Below, piece after piece: positions 33,855-42,600 of a stretch of 64,000 nucleotides of DNA. The notes under the pieces are model-generated. The model ran no database searches, was not told where the DNA came from, and saw only the letters and a program-made list of their open reading frames with translations. Origin of the DNA: Candidatus Babelota bacterium. Lineage in GTDB: Bacteria > Babelota > Babeliae > Babelales > Babelaceae. The stretch is from contig JAMCTG010000004.1 of NCBI GenBank assembly GCA_023379005.1, forward strand, positions 1 to 64,000. The letters run 5' to 3'. Each line of letters opens with the position of its first letter. The stretch's first letter is position 1. The translations under genes were made by a program, and so were the position numbers.

Positions 33855-35456
33855 TTAAGCTGTTTTCAAATTATATTTAATTTTAGCATTTTTAAGCAAA
33901 GAATCAATAAAGCTATATATAATTTGAGATGCTTGTTCTTGGTAAATTTCTTTTATAAATTCAGCTTTTTTCTGAGCAAATAAATTCTCATCAAACGCTT
34001 CAATATCTGACAAATAAATTATGTTCATGTCATTACTTTTTCCAGGATACATTAAATGCATTCCTTTTTGACTAAATGCTGTAACCATTTGCATAGGAAC
34101 TTTTAATTTTTCTAGCAAATCAATCTTTTTTGCATCAGTAGAAATCCAATCAGTTTTTTGTAATTTTACATCAAATTTTGAAGCAATAGATTCTAATGAT
34201 GAACTTTTAATTTCATCATTAGCTTTTTCAAGATCTGTTAGCATTAATTTTTTTGCATTATCTTTATAAATATCTTCAATTACTGTTTGTTTTACAGAAT
34301 TCAAGTCAGGTTTAAATGAAGGAGCGATGTTTGCTAATTCAACAAAATATCCTGCACCATTTTCAATATAATATGCTTTCTGATTTGGTCTTAATGAAAA
34401 TAATTTTTGAATATTGGTCGAAGGAGATAATTCTGTCATACCAATAATAGTTTTTACCGCTTTTTTACTATTTACAAAATCAGTCAAAACCTCTGGATTT
34501 TTTCTAGATTCACTCATAATTCTTTGAGCATCAAGAGTAAATAGACGTTCAAATTTTTCTGCTAACAATTTATTTTGAACTTGGGTTTTAACATCATTTA
34601 ATTTTTTATCTTTAAATTCTGCTTTATTTTTTTCAAAATAATTTTCAATTTCGCGGTCTGTAACTTTAAGACCATAGCTTGATGAATCTATTTTCCAAAC
34701 TATACCTGAGCGTTTTTCAGGAATCCAATATTTTTTATTTTTACTTTCAAAATAAGACTTAATCTGTTCTTCAGTTAGCTGATCTTTTTTGGCTTTATTT
34801 AAATATTTTTCAAAATCAAATGTCAAAATTGAAAGGCGTTTTTTTAAATAATTTTTGGCAAAATGTTCTTTTAAAACAGTTTCAGGCACATATAATGCTC
34901 CTTGAACAGCATCAAAAACAGCAAATCTTTTAATAAGTGTTTCTATCATCTCTTCAAATTGGGACATAGATATTCCCTGTTTTCTCAAATAATAAGAAAG
35001 TTGGGATAAATTAAATCCTTCTTGAGAAAGTAATTGCATTGGAATAACTTGGCTCAAAATTTTGTACATATAATTTGGATCAGAAAATTTTTGAGATATA
35101 AATTCAGGGCTTGGATTAATTTTCAATTTATCAGCCGCTGAAAGTATTAATTTTTCTCTTACTAATTTATCCAAAGCAGCTTCTTGAGGATCAGTATTAA
35201 TGCCTTGCATTGCAAGTATAGCTTTAGCATCTTTTCCAAACTGTTCTTGGATATAACTTAAACGTCTTTCTTCTTCCATCACTTGTTTTCTAAACTCAGA
35301 TGGAGTGATTTCATAACCATTAACTGTTGCAACAGATTGATAAGTTTTGCTTCCTTGTCGTCTTACAAAATCAGCGCCGATAATTGAAATCAACGTAATT
35401 CCTGCAATAACTTGCATTCCGCGCTTTTTAAATTTTTTTCGAATAAGAGCAATCAT
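33855..35456 (-). CDS. PpiD/SurA-like membrane-anchored periplasmic chaperone
   Basis: 533 residues. One N-terminal membrane helix (MQVIAGITLISIIGADF), then a SurA-N domain (VNGYEITPSEFRKQVMEEER ... QEAALDKLVREKLILSAADK), a helical core and a C-terminal parvulin-related part (KSYFESKNKKYWIPEKRSG). The layout matches PpiD, which assists folding of exported and outer-membrane proteins. Classical parvulin active residues are not evident, so isomerase activity is doubtful. Its start overlaps the stop of the SPOR gene (ATGA). Confidence 0.82.
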   Translation of the reverse strand: MIALIRKKFKKRGMQVIAGITLISIIGADFVRRQGSKTYQSVATVNGYEITPSEFRKQVMEEERRLSYIQEQFGKDAKAILAMQGINTDPQEAALDKLVREKLILSAADKLKINPSPEFISQKFSDPNYMYKILSQVIPMQLLSQEGFNLSQLSYYLRKQGISMSQFEEMIETLIKRFAVFDAVQGALYVPETVLKEHFAKNYLKKRLSILTFDFEKYLNKAKKDQLTEEQIKSYFESKNKKYWIPEKRSGIVWKIDSSSYGLKVTDREIENYFEKNKAEFKDKKLNDVKTQVQNKLLAEKFERLFTLDAQRIMSESRKNPEVLTDFVNSKKAVKTIIGMTELSPSTNIQKLFSLRPNQKAYYIENGAGYFVELANIAPSFKPDLNSVKQTVIEDIYKDNAKKLMLTDLEKANDEIKSSSLESIASKFDVKLQKTDWISTDAKKIDLLEKLKVPMQMVTAFSQKGMHLMYPGKSNDMNIIYLSDIEAFDENLFAQKKAEFIKEIYQEQASQIIYSFIDSLLKNAKIKYNLKTA

Positions 35457-36025
35457 GTATTTTGCCTTTCAGATGTAGTTTCTGGTTTTAAAGTAACAAC
35501 TTTAACATCAGTTAATTTGGAAATTTTATTAATTTTATCTATAAATTTTAAAAGTTCTTTTTCATCAGAAAAATAATCGGTTACAACCTGATACCAAGTA
35601 ATAATTTTTCCTTTGCTTGTTCTACTTTTCTTCTCTGCAATATTAACTTTGAAACCTTTTTGTTTTAATAAATCAACAAATTTTTTGGCAGTTATATTTG
35701 AACCAAATCCAGCCAGTTGCGCCAAGTATGCATTTGCCTGATTGTCTGTAAGATCATCTCCAGCATTTTCAGAGTCTGAACTCTCTGAGTCTTGACTCTC
35801 AGAGTCCTGATTTGCTGTTTCAGAATCAGTTTCACTATCCGGCTGATCATAAAGTGAGCACAGAGAATATGAAACTTTATCTGCAAATGAATCTTGTTCA
35901 AATTGGGCAGAAAAATTTTCTAATGCTGATTTTTTTCCCCAATAATATCCTGCAATAAAAATAAAAAAAGTGCTTATTAATATAAGCGCAATAGCCTGTG
36001 CAAGTTGTTGATGTTTAAAAATCAT
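35453..36025 (-). CDS. Membrane protein with Ser/Asp/Glu-rich linker and SPOR domain
   Basis: 190 residues. A membrane helix (about 9-28), a linker of repeated DSE units (PDSETDSETANQDSESQDSE) and a C-terminal SPOR-like domain starting AYLAQLAGFGSNITAKKFVD. SPOR domains bind denuded peptidoglycan at division sites. The repeat linker may vary in length by slippage. It is translationally coupled to the PpiD-like gene. Confidence 0.8.
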   Translation of the reverse strand: MIFKHQQLAQAIALILISTFFIFIAGYYWGKKSALENFSAQFEQDSFADKVSYSLCSLYDQPDSETDSETANQDSESQDSESSDSENAGDDLTDNQANAYLAQLAGFGSNITAKKFVDLLKQKGFKVNIAEKKSRTSKGKIITWYQVVTDYFSDEKELLKFIDKINKISKLTDVKVVTLKPETTSERQNT

Positions 36026-36041
36026 TTGACTTCAATCTGTC

Positions 36042-37019
36042 CTATTTTTTAGCATTTAAATAATTATTCACCTGAGTAATAATTTGATCTATGTATAAAT
36101 TAATTTGAGCAAAAGTCAAATTAACTTCTGTAACCTTACCATAAAAATTTGGATGATCTTTTATATAATGTACCAAATTTTCTTGAATATGTCTTGTCAG
36201 ACCTTTTAGAAACGTTGTTTGCCTTTTAGCATAATTTCTGGTTTTTTTTGCTATTTCTTCTTCTAAAAAGTGTAATTTTTGGTCATTTGTTTCTAAATAT
36301 TTTATTATTTCTGGATAACCAATTATCTTCTTTTCTAATAAAAATTCTTTCCATTGATTATCAAGTTGCTCAACCTCTTCTATCCAGCCTTGTGCTAACA
36401 TTATTTTTACGCGTGTATTTATTCTTTTATACAATTCATCTCGGTCACGATTTGCATATATAAATAAAAAATCTGATATAGGATCGAATTTTGTCTGAAA
36501 TTCCGATGGTAGACTTCCTGTTGCCCGCCAAATATTTAAAGCTCTCTCTATTCTATATCTATCATTTTTTGATATGTCATTAGCTCTTTTTGGGTCAATT
36601 TCATACAATTTTTGCCAAAGTTCCAAAGTACCCAAATTATTATAATTTTCCAATTCAATGTCATCTTTTTTAATAATTTCTGCTGGATTAAAAAAGAATG
36701 CTTTGATATAAAAACTAGAGCCTCCGACTACAATAGGAATCATGTTTTGAGCCCAAATTTTGTTCAAAGTTTTATTTAATATTTGACGAAATTTTGCAAC
36801 ATTCCAATCTTCAGGTTGCTCTAAGATATCAAATAATTCATGATTATACTGATTCAAATTGATAGGTTTTGCCGTACCTATATTCAAGAGCTTATAAAAT
36901 TGACCTAAATCTGCATTCACCATCACAAATCTATTTGGAAATGAATCCAACAATTTTTCGGCAATTTCAGTTTTACCAGCTGCAGTAGGACCTGTAATTA
37001 TTATGCTTAATTTTTTCAT
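36042..37019 (-). CDS. miaA: tRNA dimethylallyltransferase
   Basis: 325 residues from the ATG at 37019; an earlier in-frame ATG at 37052 lies in a GGGATGG/CCATCCC hairpin. P-loop ITGPTAAGKTEIAEK, the DLGQFYKLLNIGTAKP motif and VVGGSSFYIKAF are typical. MiaA adds a dimethylallyl group to A37 of tRNAs reading UNN codons, so DMAPP is made or imported. It lies 16 bases upstream of the SPOR gene. Confidence 0.95.
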   Translation of the reverse strand: MKKLSIIITGPTAAGKTEIAEKLLDSFPNRFVMVNADLGQFYKLLNIGTAKPINLNQYNHELFDILEQPEDWNVAKFRQILNKTLNKIWAQNMIPIVVGGSSFYIKAFFFNPAEIIKKDDIELENYNNLGTLELWQKLYEIDPKRANDISKNDRYRIERALNIWRATGSLPSEFQTKFDPISDFLFIYANRDRDELYKRINTRVKIMLAQGWIEEVEQLDNQWKEFLLEKKIIGYPEIIKYLETNDQKLHFLEEEIAKKTRNYAKRQTTFLKGLTRHIQENLVHYIKDHPNFYGKVTEVNLTFAQINLYIDQIITQVNNYLNAKK

Positions 37020-37065
37020 AAATTTGACACCGGGATGGGAACTCCTTACCATCCCTACAAAATTA

Positions 37066-37572
37066 TTATAGGCACATGGTATGGCTAAGTTTTCTTATGT
37101 TATCCATTGCTTTATCTTGATCCAATTGCTGAACGAGAGAAATTTCTTCAACGAGAAGAATTTCTGCTTGAGCCAGTAAATTTTTTTCGCCAAAAGAAAG
37201 CTCTTTTTGTTTAGATATTTGTCTTAAGTCTCGATAAATTTCTGATAGCCCTTTTAATGTTCCATTTCTTAATTTAGACAAATATTCTTTATTTCTTTTA
37301 TTCCAATTGCTTGCTGTAAATTCATGATTGGGAACTCTTTTTGCAGGTTCGGTTAAAACCTTTAATGCTTCTTCTACAATATCTTTAGAACTTAATGGTC
37401 TAATTCCTACAGTATGGGCATTCTTTGTAGGAACCATAATCATTGCACCTTTATTTATAAAGGTTAATTCATAATAAGTTTCCTTATGGCCACCAAATTC
37501 TTTTTCTATTATACGGTTTATTTTTGCAACCCCATGACCAGGATATACAACTTTTTCATCTTTAGAGAACAT
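37066..37572 (-). CDS. carD: CarD-family transcriptional regulator
   Basis: 168 residues. The N-terminal RNA polymerase-interacting domain begins MFSKDEKVVYPGHGVAKINRI and includes KETYYELTFINKGAMIMVP; the C-terminal helical domain contains NWNKRNKEYLSKLRNGTLKG with the conserved Trp that props open the promoter bubble. CarD stabilises open complexes, notably at rRNA promoters. Divergent from an ANK gene across a palindrome. Confidence 0.92.
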   Translation of the reverse strand: MFSKDEKVVYPGHGVAKINRIIEKEFGGHKETYYELTFINKGAMIMVPTKNAHTVGIRPLSSKDIVEEALKVLTEPAKRVPNHEFTASNWNKRNKEYLSKLRNGTLKGLSEIYRDLRQISKQKELSFGEKNLLAQAEILLVEEISLVQQLDQDKAMDNIRKLSHTMCL

Positions 37573-37678
37573 TTTTGGATCCTCTTTAAAGGGTCAAATT
37601 ACCCTTGAGTCTTTTTTAAAACCCTTTAAAAAGTTACCTATTTTAAGATTACCATAGTTTTCTTGACCTGAAAAGGCG

Positions 37679-37709
37679 ATCATTTATTGATTATTTGTCA
37701 ATAAATGAT
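37679..37709. promoter_or_regulatory. Perfect palindrome between carD and an ANK gene
   Basis: ATCATTTATTGA-TTATTTG-TCAATAAATGAT, 12-bp perfect arms around 7 bases, with no T-run. It sits 12 bases before a strong TATAAT (37721-37726) and overlaps its expected -35 region (TTGTCA at 37695-37700), the typical place for a repressor site. Confidence 0.55.
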
Positions 37710-37720
37710 GTAAAATAGGT

Positions 37721-37726
37721 TATAAT
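37721..37726 (+). promoter_or_regulatory. TATAAT -10 element for the two-gene ANK operon
   Basis: A perfect TATAAT, 35 bases before the ATG at 37761. The nearest TTGTCA is 20 bases away, too far for an ideal -35, so activation or a non-standard promoter is possible. Confidence 0.5.
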
Positions 37727-37760
37727 GGTTATAGAATTTAGTTATAAGGTTTTTTATTAT

Positions 37761-38810
37761 ATGAGATTATATTTTTTCATCTGTCTAATTTATATCGTAC
37801 CTTATAAAATTAATTCTATGGAACCTTCCAAAAGTGAAATTTTCGATCCAGCTACTTTAGGCACACTTCCTACTGGTTCTATGCAGCCAATTATTGAACA
37901 TATTTTTAAAGATAAACCTATTATTGATATTTTAGACAATTATCGAATATTAAGAACTTCCAAACATTTTCTCAAATTTAAAAAAATTATAGACGGATAT
38001 ATAGAAAAAATTGGATGGGACAACATTAATCAAGAAGCATTAAATTTAGCAATCCAGACTTTACAATTAAAATATCAAAATGATTTACAATTTGTCAGAA
38101 GGAATTTGAAAAGTGAACTTGAAAATAGGCTTATGGAATTATCGCAAGGTAAGACCATTGATGAAACAGGAATGAAAAATTTGGAATCTCGTTTTGAACA
38201 ACTTACCAATTTGCAAAAATCGCCTAATGAGCCAACAAATATTTCTGATTTAAAAAGACGCTTTATTATGATAATAAAATTTTTGATTTCAAAAAATAAA
38301 TTAGATATTAATATAACTGATAATCAAAAAAATAATTTATTAATGATATGTGCCGCTTTAAATCTTCCAATAATTGCACAATACTTAATCGATAAGATCG
38401 ATCTTGAAGCAACAAATATTGTTGGTGAAACTGCATTTACAATTGCTGTAAAAAATAACTCTCCAGAGATGTTAAAAGTTCTATTATTGGGAGCAAAAAT
38501 TAATCCAAACATAAAGATTAATTTGCCAGACCATAATGGCCAGACTCCTTTTATGCATGCCAGTAAAACAAACCTTAAATTGGTCCAATTATTAATTAAT
38601 TATATAACATCTTTAGAAGAGCATGATCTTCAAGGAGATACTGCATTGTTTATAGCATTAAAATCTAAACACTTTGAAATTGCTAAGTATTTAATAGAAA
38701 AAGGAGCAGATCTAGATGCATATAACTCTTCTCTTGCAACTCCTCGTGAATTTATGATAAAAAATAATATTGATTTAACATCAAAACCTCGCAGCTGTAG
38801 TGTGATGTAA
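37761..38810 (+). CDS. Secreted F-box-like/ankyrin protein with CaaX box CSVM
   Basis: 349 residues from the ATG at 37761. Signal peptide YFFICLIYIVPYKINS, then LGTLPTGSMQPIIEHIF ... YRILRTSKHFLKFKKII, an F-box-like start. Ankyrin repeats: NNLLMICAALNLPIIAQYLI, ETAFTIAVKNNSPEMLKVLL, QTPFMHASKTNLKLVQLLIN and DTALFIALKSKHFEIAKYLIEKGAD. The end, LTSKPRSCSVM, is a CaaX box with terminal Met, the preferred residue of farnesyltransferase (compare CSIM of lamins). First gene of a two-gene ANK operon. Confidence 0.85.
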   Translation: MRLYFFICLIYIVPYKINSMEPSKSEIFDPATLGTLPTGSMQPIIEHIFKDKPIIDILDNYRILRTSKHFLKFKKIIDGYIEKIGWDNINQEALNLAIQTLQLKYQNDLQFVRRNLKSELENRLMELSQGKTIDETGMKNLESRFEQLTNLQKSPNEPTNISDLKRRFIMIIKFLISKNKLDINITDNQKNNLLMICAALNLPIIAQYLIDKIDLEATNIVGETAFTIAVKNNSPEMLKVLLLGAKINPNIKINLPDHNGQTPFMHASKTNLKLVQLLINYITSLEEHDLQGDTALFIALKSKHFEIAKYLIEKGADLDAYNSSLATPREFMIKNNIDLTSKPRSCSVM

Positions 38811-38824
38811 TTAAAGGAACGAAA

Positions 38825-39280
38825 ATTAAAAATCTTTTAATAATATTTTTGATTTATTCAAATTTATTACTTTCAAATTCCAATCTCGATGTACAATTTT
38901 TTGCCAGTTTAGAAAATCATGATTTTGATAGCGCAAAAGAATTTTTACGATCTGGTGCTAATATAGACTTAAAAGATCAATATGGAAATACACTATTAAT
39001 GATTGCAGCAAGGGATAATGAACCGGAAGTAGCCAAATTTTTAATAGATAATGATGTGCAAATAAATGAAATCAATTCTAATGGATCAAATGCAATAATT
39101 TTATCAGCCAGATTTAATAATGATTTAATTTCAGAAATGTTATTAAAATCTGGAGCAAATTTTTTGCACAAAAACGATCAAGGATATTCTGCTCTAAATT
39201 TTGCTTGCATCAATAAAAATTTTAAAATTCTTTTTTTAATGTTTAAAATTCATTTTACAAAACAATGTAATATTGTTTGA
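38825..39280 (+). CDS. Secreted ankyrin protein with CaaX box CNIV, probable ATT start
   Basis: 151 residues if translation begins at ATT 38825. AAAGGA lies 6 bases upstream of that codon and the frame from there reads (I/M)KNLLIIFLIYSNLLLSNS, a complete signal peptide; the first conventional start (TTG 38849) would remove its first eight residues. Ankyrin repeats: FASLENHDFDSAKEFLRSGANID, NTLLMIAARDNEPEVAKFLI, SNAIILSARFNNDLISEMLLKSGAN and YSALNFACINKNFKILFL. It ends HFTKQCNIV. It follows the CSVM gene by 14 bases. Confidence 0.8.
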   Translation: MKNLLIIFLIYSNLLLSNSNLDVQFFASLENHDFDSAKEFLRSGANIDLKDQYGNTLLMIAARDNEPEVAKFLIDNDVQINEINSNGSNAIILSARFNNDLISEMLLKSGANFLHKNDQGYSALNFACINKNFKILFLMFKIHFTKQCNIV

Positions 39281-39351
39281 TAGTCTAAATAAAAAACCAT
39301 ACAATTGTCTGAAATAAATTTTATTCAACAAGATTACGCATTTAAATTTTT

Positions 39352-39726
39352 ATGAAACAATTAATATTATTATTTTCGATTCTTTCTTTTCAAATGTATG
39401 GTATGGCTGATGATGCATTGGAAATATCTGAAATCACAAAAAAAATTAGACAGGCTGATAATAAAATTAATAATATTGGCGTATTCTTTAATACAAGTGA
39501 AGCAACATTGCATGTTATCAACGTAGCATGTGGAATTGCAGGAACATATTGGGGAATAAAGGCATTAATCGAAGAATCAAAAAAAGAAAAAGTCGATTCT
39601 GGAGAAATTACTGTTTCAGTAATGGGTGGACTTATTTCCGGTTTTGGATCTGCCGCAAGCGGCATTTTAGGATTAGGTCGCATGATAAAAAAATCAATAA
39701 TTGATCATCAAAATAAAAATAATTGA
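39352..39726 (+). CDS. Small secreted or membrane protein with Gly-rich hydrophobic segments
   Basis: 124 residues. Signal peptide QLILLFSILSFQMYGMA; mature part has helical EISEITKKIRQADNKINNIG, a hydrophobic segment HVINVACGIAGTYWGIKALI and a Gly/Ala-rich segment VSVMGGLISGFGSAASGILG. Two such hairpin-like hydrophobic stretches could insert into a membrane. The ending is HQNKNN. No family recognised. Confidence 0.65.
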   Translation: MKQLILLFSILSFQMYGMADDALEISEITKKIRQADNKINNIGVFFNTSEATLHVINVACGIAGTYWGIKALIEESKKEKVDSGEITVSVMGGLISGFGSAASGILGLGRMIKKSIIDHQNKNN

Positions 39727-39750
39727 TAAAAAACAATGTTGTAATATAAT

Positions 39751-40263
39751 CTATGCAAGAAAAAAAGAACTTTTAATATATATTTTCTTTGCTGTAATTT
39801 CTGACTGTTTTAATGTAATTTTTGCTCCAATTTTCATGCGTTCATATATCTCAGATTCATTAGAATATTCATTTTTTAGATTTTCAAGTTCATTAAACTT
39901 TTGATTTAACTCTTTTAAATTTTCAAAAAATTTTTCTCTTTCCTTTTTATTCTCATTAAATTCTGCGATCTCTTTTTTAACTTTTTCATGATATTTCTTG
40001 TGAGATTCCATTGTTTTTAGTTCTACTTTATAAGCCCCAAAATGAAGACTAGCCCATATTCCATCAGTTTTTTGTTGATTAATTTTTGCTTGAATTTCCT
40101 GAATTCCTTTTTCATCTTCATATATATGTTTGTCTATTATCTGAATAGCTAACTTACTATCCCAGATTCCTTTTTTTGACATTTCAATAGCAAAATCATC
40201 TAGCCAATCAGCAGATAGATTTGAGCAAAATAATAGACTGAAAATAAATAATTTATAATTCAT
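39751..40263 (-). CDS. Secreted coiled-coil protein
   Basis: 170 residues. Signal peptide KLFIFSLLFCSNLSA, then ADWLDDFAIEMSKKGIWDSK and a long Glu/Lys/Asn-rich coiled coil (about 80-140). The end, IYIKSSFFLA, is hydrophobic. Convergent with the gene before it. No recognisable family. Confidence 0.65.
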   Translation of the reverse strand: MNYKLFIFSLLFCSNLSADWLDDFAIEMSKKGIWDSKLAIQIIDKHIYEDEKGIQEIQAKINQQKTDGIWASLHFGAYKVELKTMESHKKYHEKVKKEIAEFNENKKEREKFFENLKELNQKFNELENLKNEYSNESEIYERMKIGAKITLKQSEITAKKIYIKSSFFLA

Positions 40264-40296
40264 ATTTTTCCTTTTTATTCAATTTTTATTCAATTA

Positions 40297-40363
40297 TAGT
40301 GGGGACGCAAATGCGGAAAGACGGACCGAAAAGCGGGCCGGCCAGAGCAGCGCGTCCCCACTA
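40297..40363. repeat. 67-base GC-rich element with 12-bp terminal inverted repeats
   Basis: TAGTGGGGACGC (40297-40308) and GCGTCCCCACTA (40352-40363) are perfect inverted copies, enclosing a GC-rich core with GGACCGAAAAGC and GGCCAGAGC that resembles the minus strand of 16814-16875. No coding content. The rest of the gap to dnaK (40364-40540) holds no convincing gene. Confidence 0.6.
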
Positions 40364-40540
40364 CTATAAATCATTAAGATTAACCTATCAACTTTGTATC
40401 TGCCGACCGGTCGATTATGCGGCTTTATCAAAAAAACTTCATATCAATTTTACAAAACGCCAAATCTTTGACTCAAAATGAAAATCACCCTATTCTTATC
40501 ATAGCTTTGTCGGTATTTCAAATTATGCGAGATTAAGAAA

Positions 40541-40571
40541 TCTGAGTGCAATAGACTCAAATAATTTGAGT
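40541..40571. promoter_or_regulatory. HAIR-like HspR operator upstream of dnaK
   Basis: TCTGAGT-N7-ACTCAAA at 40541-40561 matches the HspR-binding HAIR consensus (CTTGAGT-N7-ACTCAAG) in half-site sequence and exact 7-base spacing; a third half-site TTTGAGT follows at 40565-40571. It ends 7 bases before the -35 of the dnaK promoter. An hspR gene lies at 44159-44572. By the model from Streptomyces and Helicobacter, HspR would repress dnaK here until heat shock. Confidence 0.65.
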
Positions 40572-40577
40572 TTTTTA

Positions 40578-40606
40578 TTGACATCTATTATAATTTAATC
40601 TATAAA
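40578..40606 (+). promoter_or_regulatory. dnaK promoter
   Basis: TTGACA (40578-40583), 17-base spacer, TATAAA (40601-40606): a near-consensus sigma-70 promoter giving a leader of about 40 bases before the dnaK ATG at 40650. No CIRCE element is present. Confidence 0.85.
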
Positions 40607-40649
40607 ATTTAATCAAATAATAGACTTTAAACATGAAAAAGAGGCTCAA

Positions 40650-42536
40650 ATGAAAAAGAAAATAATAGGTATAGACCTTGGAACAACCAACTCAGTAGTA
40701 GCTATTATGGAAGCTGGTTCGCCTAAGGTGATTCCTAATGAAGAAGGTCAAAATACTACCCCATCAGTAGTCGCTTTTACAAAAGATGGAAAACGTCTAG
40801 TAGGTGTTCTTGCAAAACGCCAAGCGGTAACAAACCCTGAAAATACAATTTTCTCAGCAAAACGTTTGATTGGTAAGAAATTCTCAGAAATGAAGAATGA
40901 ATTTAAAAACCTACCTTACAAAGTAGCTGAACGTCCAAATGGTGATATAGCTATTGTCGCTCAAGGAAAAGAATATACACCTCAAGAAATTGCAGCAGCT
41001 GTACTTTCAAAACTAAAACAAGCTGCAGAAAATTATTTAGGCCATTTGGTTACAGAGGCTGTAATTACGGTCCCTGCATATTTTAATGATTCACAAAGAC
41101 AAGCAACAAAAGATGCTGGTAGAATAGCAGGTCTTGACGTTAAACGTATTATCAATGAACCTACTGCAGCGGCACTTGCATATGGCATGGACAAAAAAAA
41201 GAATGGAACAATAGCAGTATTTGACTTCGGTGGCGGAACATTTGACGTTTCAATTTTAGAAATCCATGATGGCGTTATCGAAGTTAAATCTACTAATGGT
41301 GACACACATCTTGGCGGTGATGACATTGATCAAACAATAATTAACTTCATGGTCGATGAATTTAAAAAATCAGACGGAATTGATTTAAGAAATGACCGCA
41401 TGGCTCTTCAAAGATTGAAAGAAGCTGCTGAAAAAGCAAAAATTGAACTTTCTAGCATGCACGAAACAGAAATTAACTTGCCATATATTACTGCAGATGC
41501 AACTGGGCCAAAACATTTCCAAATGAAATTGTCTCGCGCGAAACTAGAATCTCTTTGCAGCACAATATTTGAAAGATTGCTAACCCCATGCAAACGTGCA
41601 ATGGAAGACGCAAAATTAAGTAAGGACCAAATTGATGAAGTAATACTAGTTGGTGGTTCAACACGTATTCCAAAAGTTCAGCAATTAGTTAAAGACTTTT
41701 TTGGCAAAGAGCCAAATAAATCTGTAAACCCAGATGAAGTAGTTGCAATTGGTGCTGCAATTCAAGGAGCAATTCTTGCAGGCGATGTTACTGAACTTTT
41801 ACTTTTAGACGTCACTCCCCTTTCATTAGGTATAGAAACACTTGGTGGAATTACAACAAAGTTAATTGAACGAAACACAACTATTCCTACAAGAAAATCT
41901 CAAGTCTTCAGCACGGCAGCAGATAGCCAAACTGCAGTTGATATTGTAGTTGTGCAAGGTGAGCGTGAATTTGCAAAAGATAATAAAATGTTAGGTCAAT
42001 TCAGACTCGAAGGTATAGCTCCTGCTCCAAGGGGAATGCCACAAATTGAAGTTACTTTTGACATAGACGCAAATGGTATTGTTCATGTTTCTGCAAAAGA
42101 TAAGGGTACTGGCAAAGAACAAAAAATTACCATTACAAGCAGCAGCGGTCTTTCAAAAGAAGATATTGAAAAAATGGTTCAAGAAGCAAAATCTCACGAA
42201 GCTGAAGATCGCAAATTAAAAGAAGTTATCGAAAAAAGAAATAAATTAGATACTTTAATTTTTGATGTTGAAAAAACTGTAAAAGAAAATAAAGATAAAC
42301 TTTCACCAGAAGAAGTAAACAAAGTAGAAGCTGCGTTGGAAAAAGCCAAAAAAGATTTGAAAGAATTTGAAAATGATGGCGACAAACTACAACAATCAGC
42401 AGACGAACTTCTTCAAGCTTCATATAAAGTTGCAGAAATTTTATATAAAGAAAAACAAGGCGAGCCTTCAGAAGGTGCTCCACAAAGTTCCGCTTCTGAA
42501 CAAGGCCCAATTGATATTGAAAACGAAGAAAAATAA
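40650..42536 (+). CDS. dnaK: Chaperone DnaK (Hsp70)
   Basis: 628 residues, full length. Opens [21 protein letters not shown]; phosphate loop [18 protein letters not shown]; adenosine motif [16 protein letters not shown]; linker [21 protein letters not shown]; substrate domain and helical lid follow, ending DIENEEK. ATP-driven folding chaperone. Unusually, dnaJ and grpE are not adjacent. Regulation by the HAIR-like site is proposed above; a strong terminator closes the transcript. Confidence 0.98.
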   Translation: MKKKIIGIDLGTTNSVVAIMEAGSPKVIPNEEGQNTTPSVVAFTKDGKRLVGVLAKRQAVTNPENTIFSAKRLIGKKFSEMKNEFKNLPYKVAERPNGDIAIVAQGKEYTPQEIAAAVLSKLKQAAENYLGHLVTEAVITVPAYFNDSQRQATKDAGRIAGLDVKRIINEPTAAALAYGMDKKKNGTIAVFDFGGGTFDVSILEIHDGVIEVKSTNGDTHLGGDDIDQTIINFMVDEFKKSDGIDLRNDRMALQRLKEAAEKAKIELSSMHETEINLPYITADATGPKHFQMKLSRAKLESLCSTIFERLLTPCKRAMEDAKLSKDQIDEVILVGGSTRIPKVQQLVKDFFGKEPNKSVNPDEVVAIGAAIQGAILAGDVTELLLLDVTPLSLGIETLGGITTKLIERNTTIPTRKSQVFSTAADSQTAVDIVVVQGEREFAKDNKMLGQFRLEGIAPAPRGMPQIEVTFDIDANGIVHVSAKDKGTGKEQKITITSSSGLSKEDIEKMVQEAKSHEAEDRKLKEVIEKRNKLDTLIFDVEKTVKENKDKLSPEEVNKVEAALEKAKKDLKEFENDGDKLQQSADELLQASYKVAEILYKEKQGEPSEGAPQSSASEQGPIDIENEEK

Positions 42537-42560
42537 AAAACAAAAACTAAAATAATAAAA

Positions 42561-42590
42561 AGAGACGGGGAAAAATCCCGTCTCTTTTTT
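42561..42590 (+). terminator. Rho-independent terminator after dnaK
   Basis: AGAGACGGG (42561-42569) pairs with CCCGTCTCT (42577-42585), loop of 7, then TTTTT. It ends immediately before the ychF ribosome binding site. Confidence 0.93.
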
Positions 42591-42600
42591 GGAAGATAAT

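Noticed and set aside
40417-40536. 39-codon frame (MRLYQKNFISILQNAK...) before dnaK
   Set aside because: No ribosome site, overlaps the HspR-type operator region, and no similarity recognised.
40501-40649. CIRCE element upstream of dnaK
   Set aside because: The TTAGCACTC-N9-GAGTGCTAA pattern is absent; the inverted repeat fits HAIR instead.
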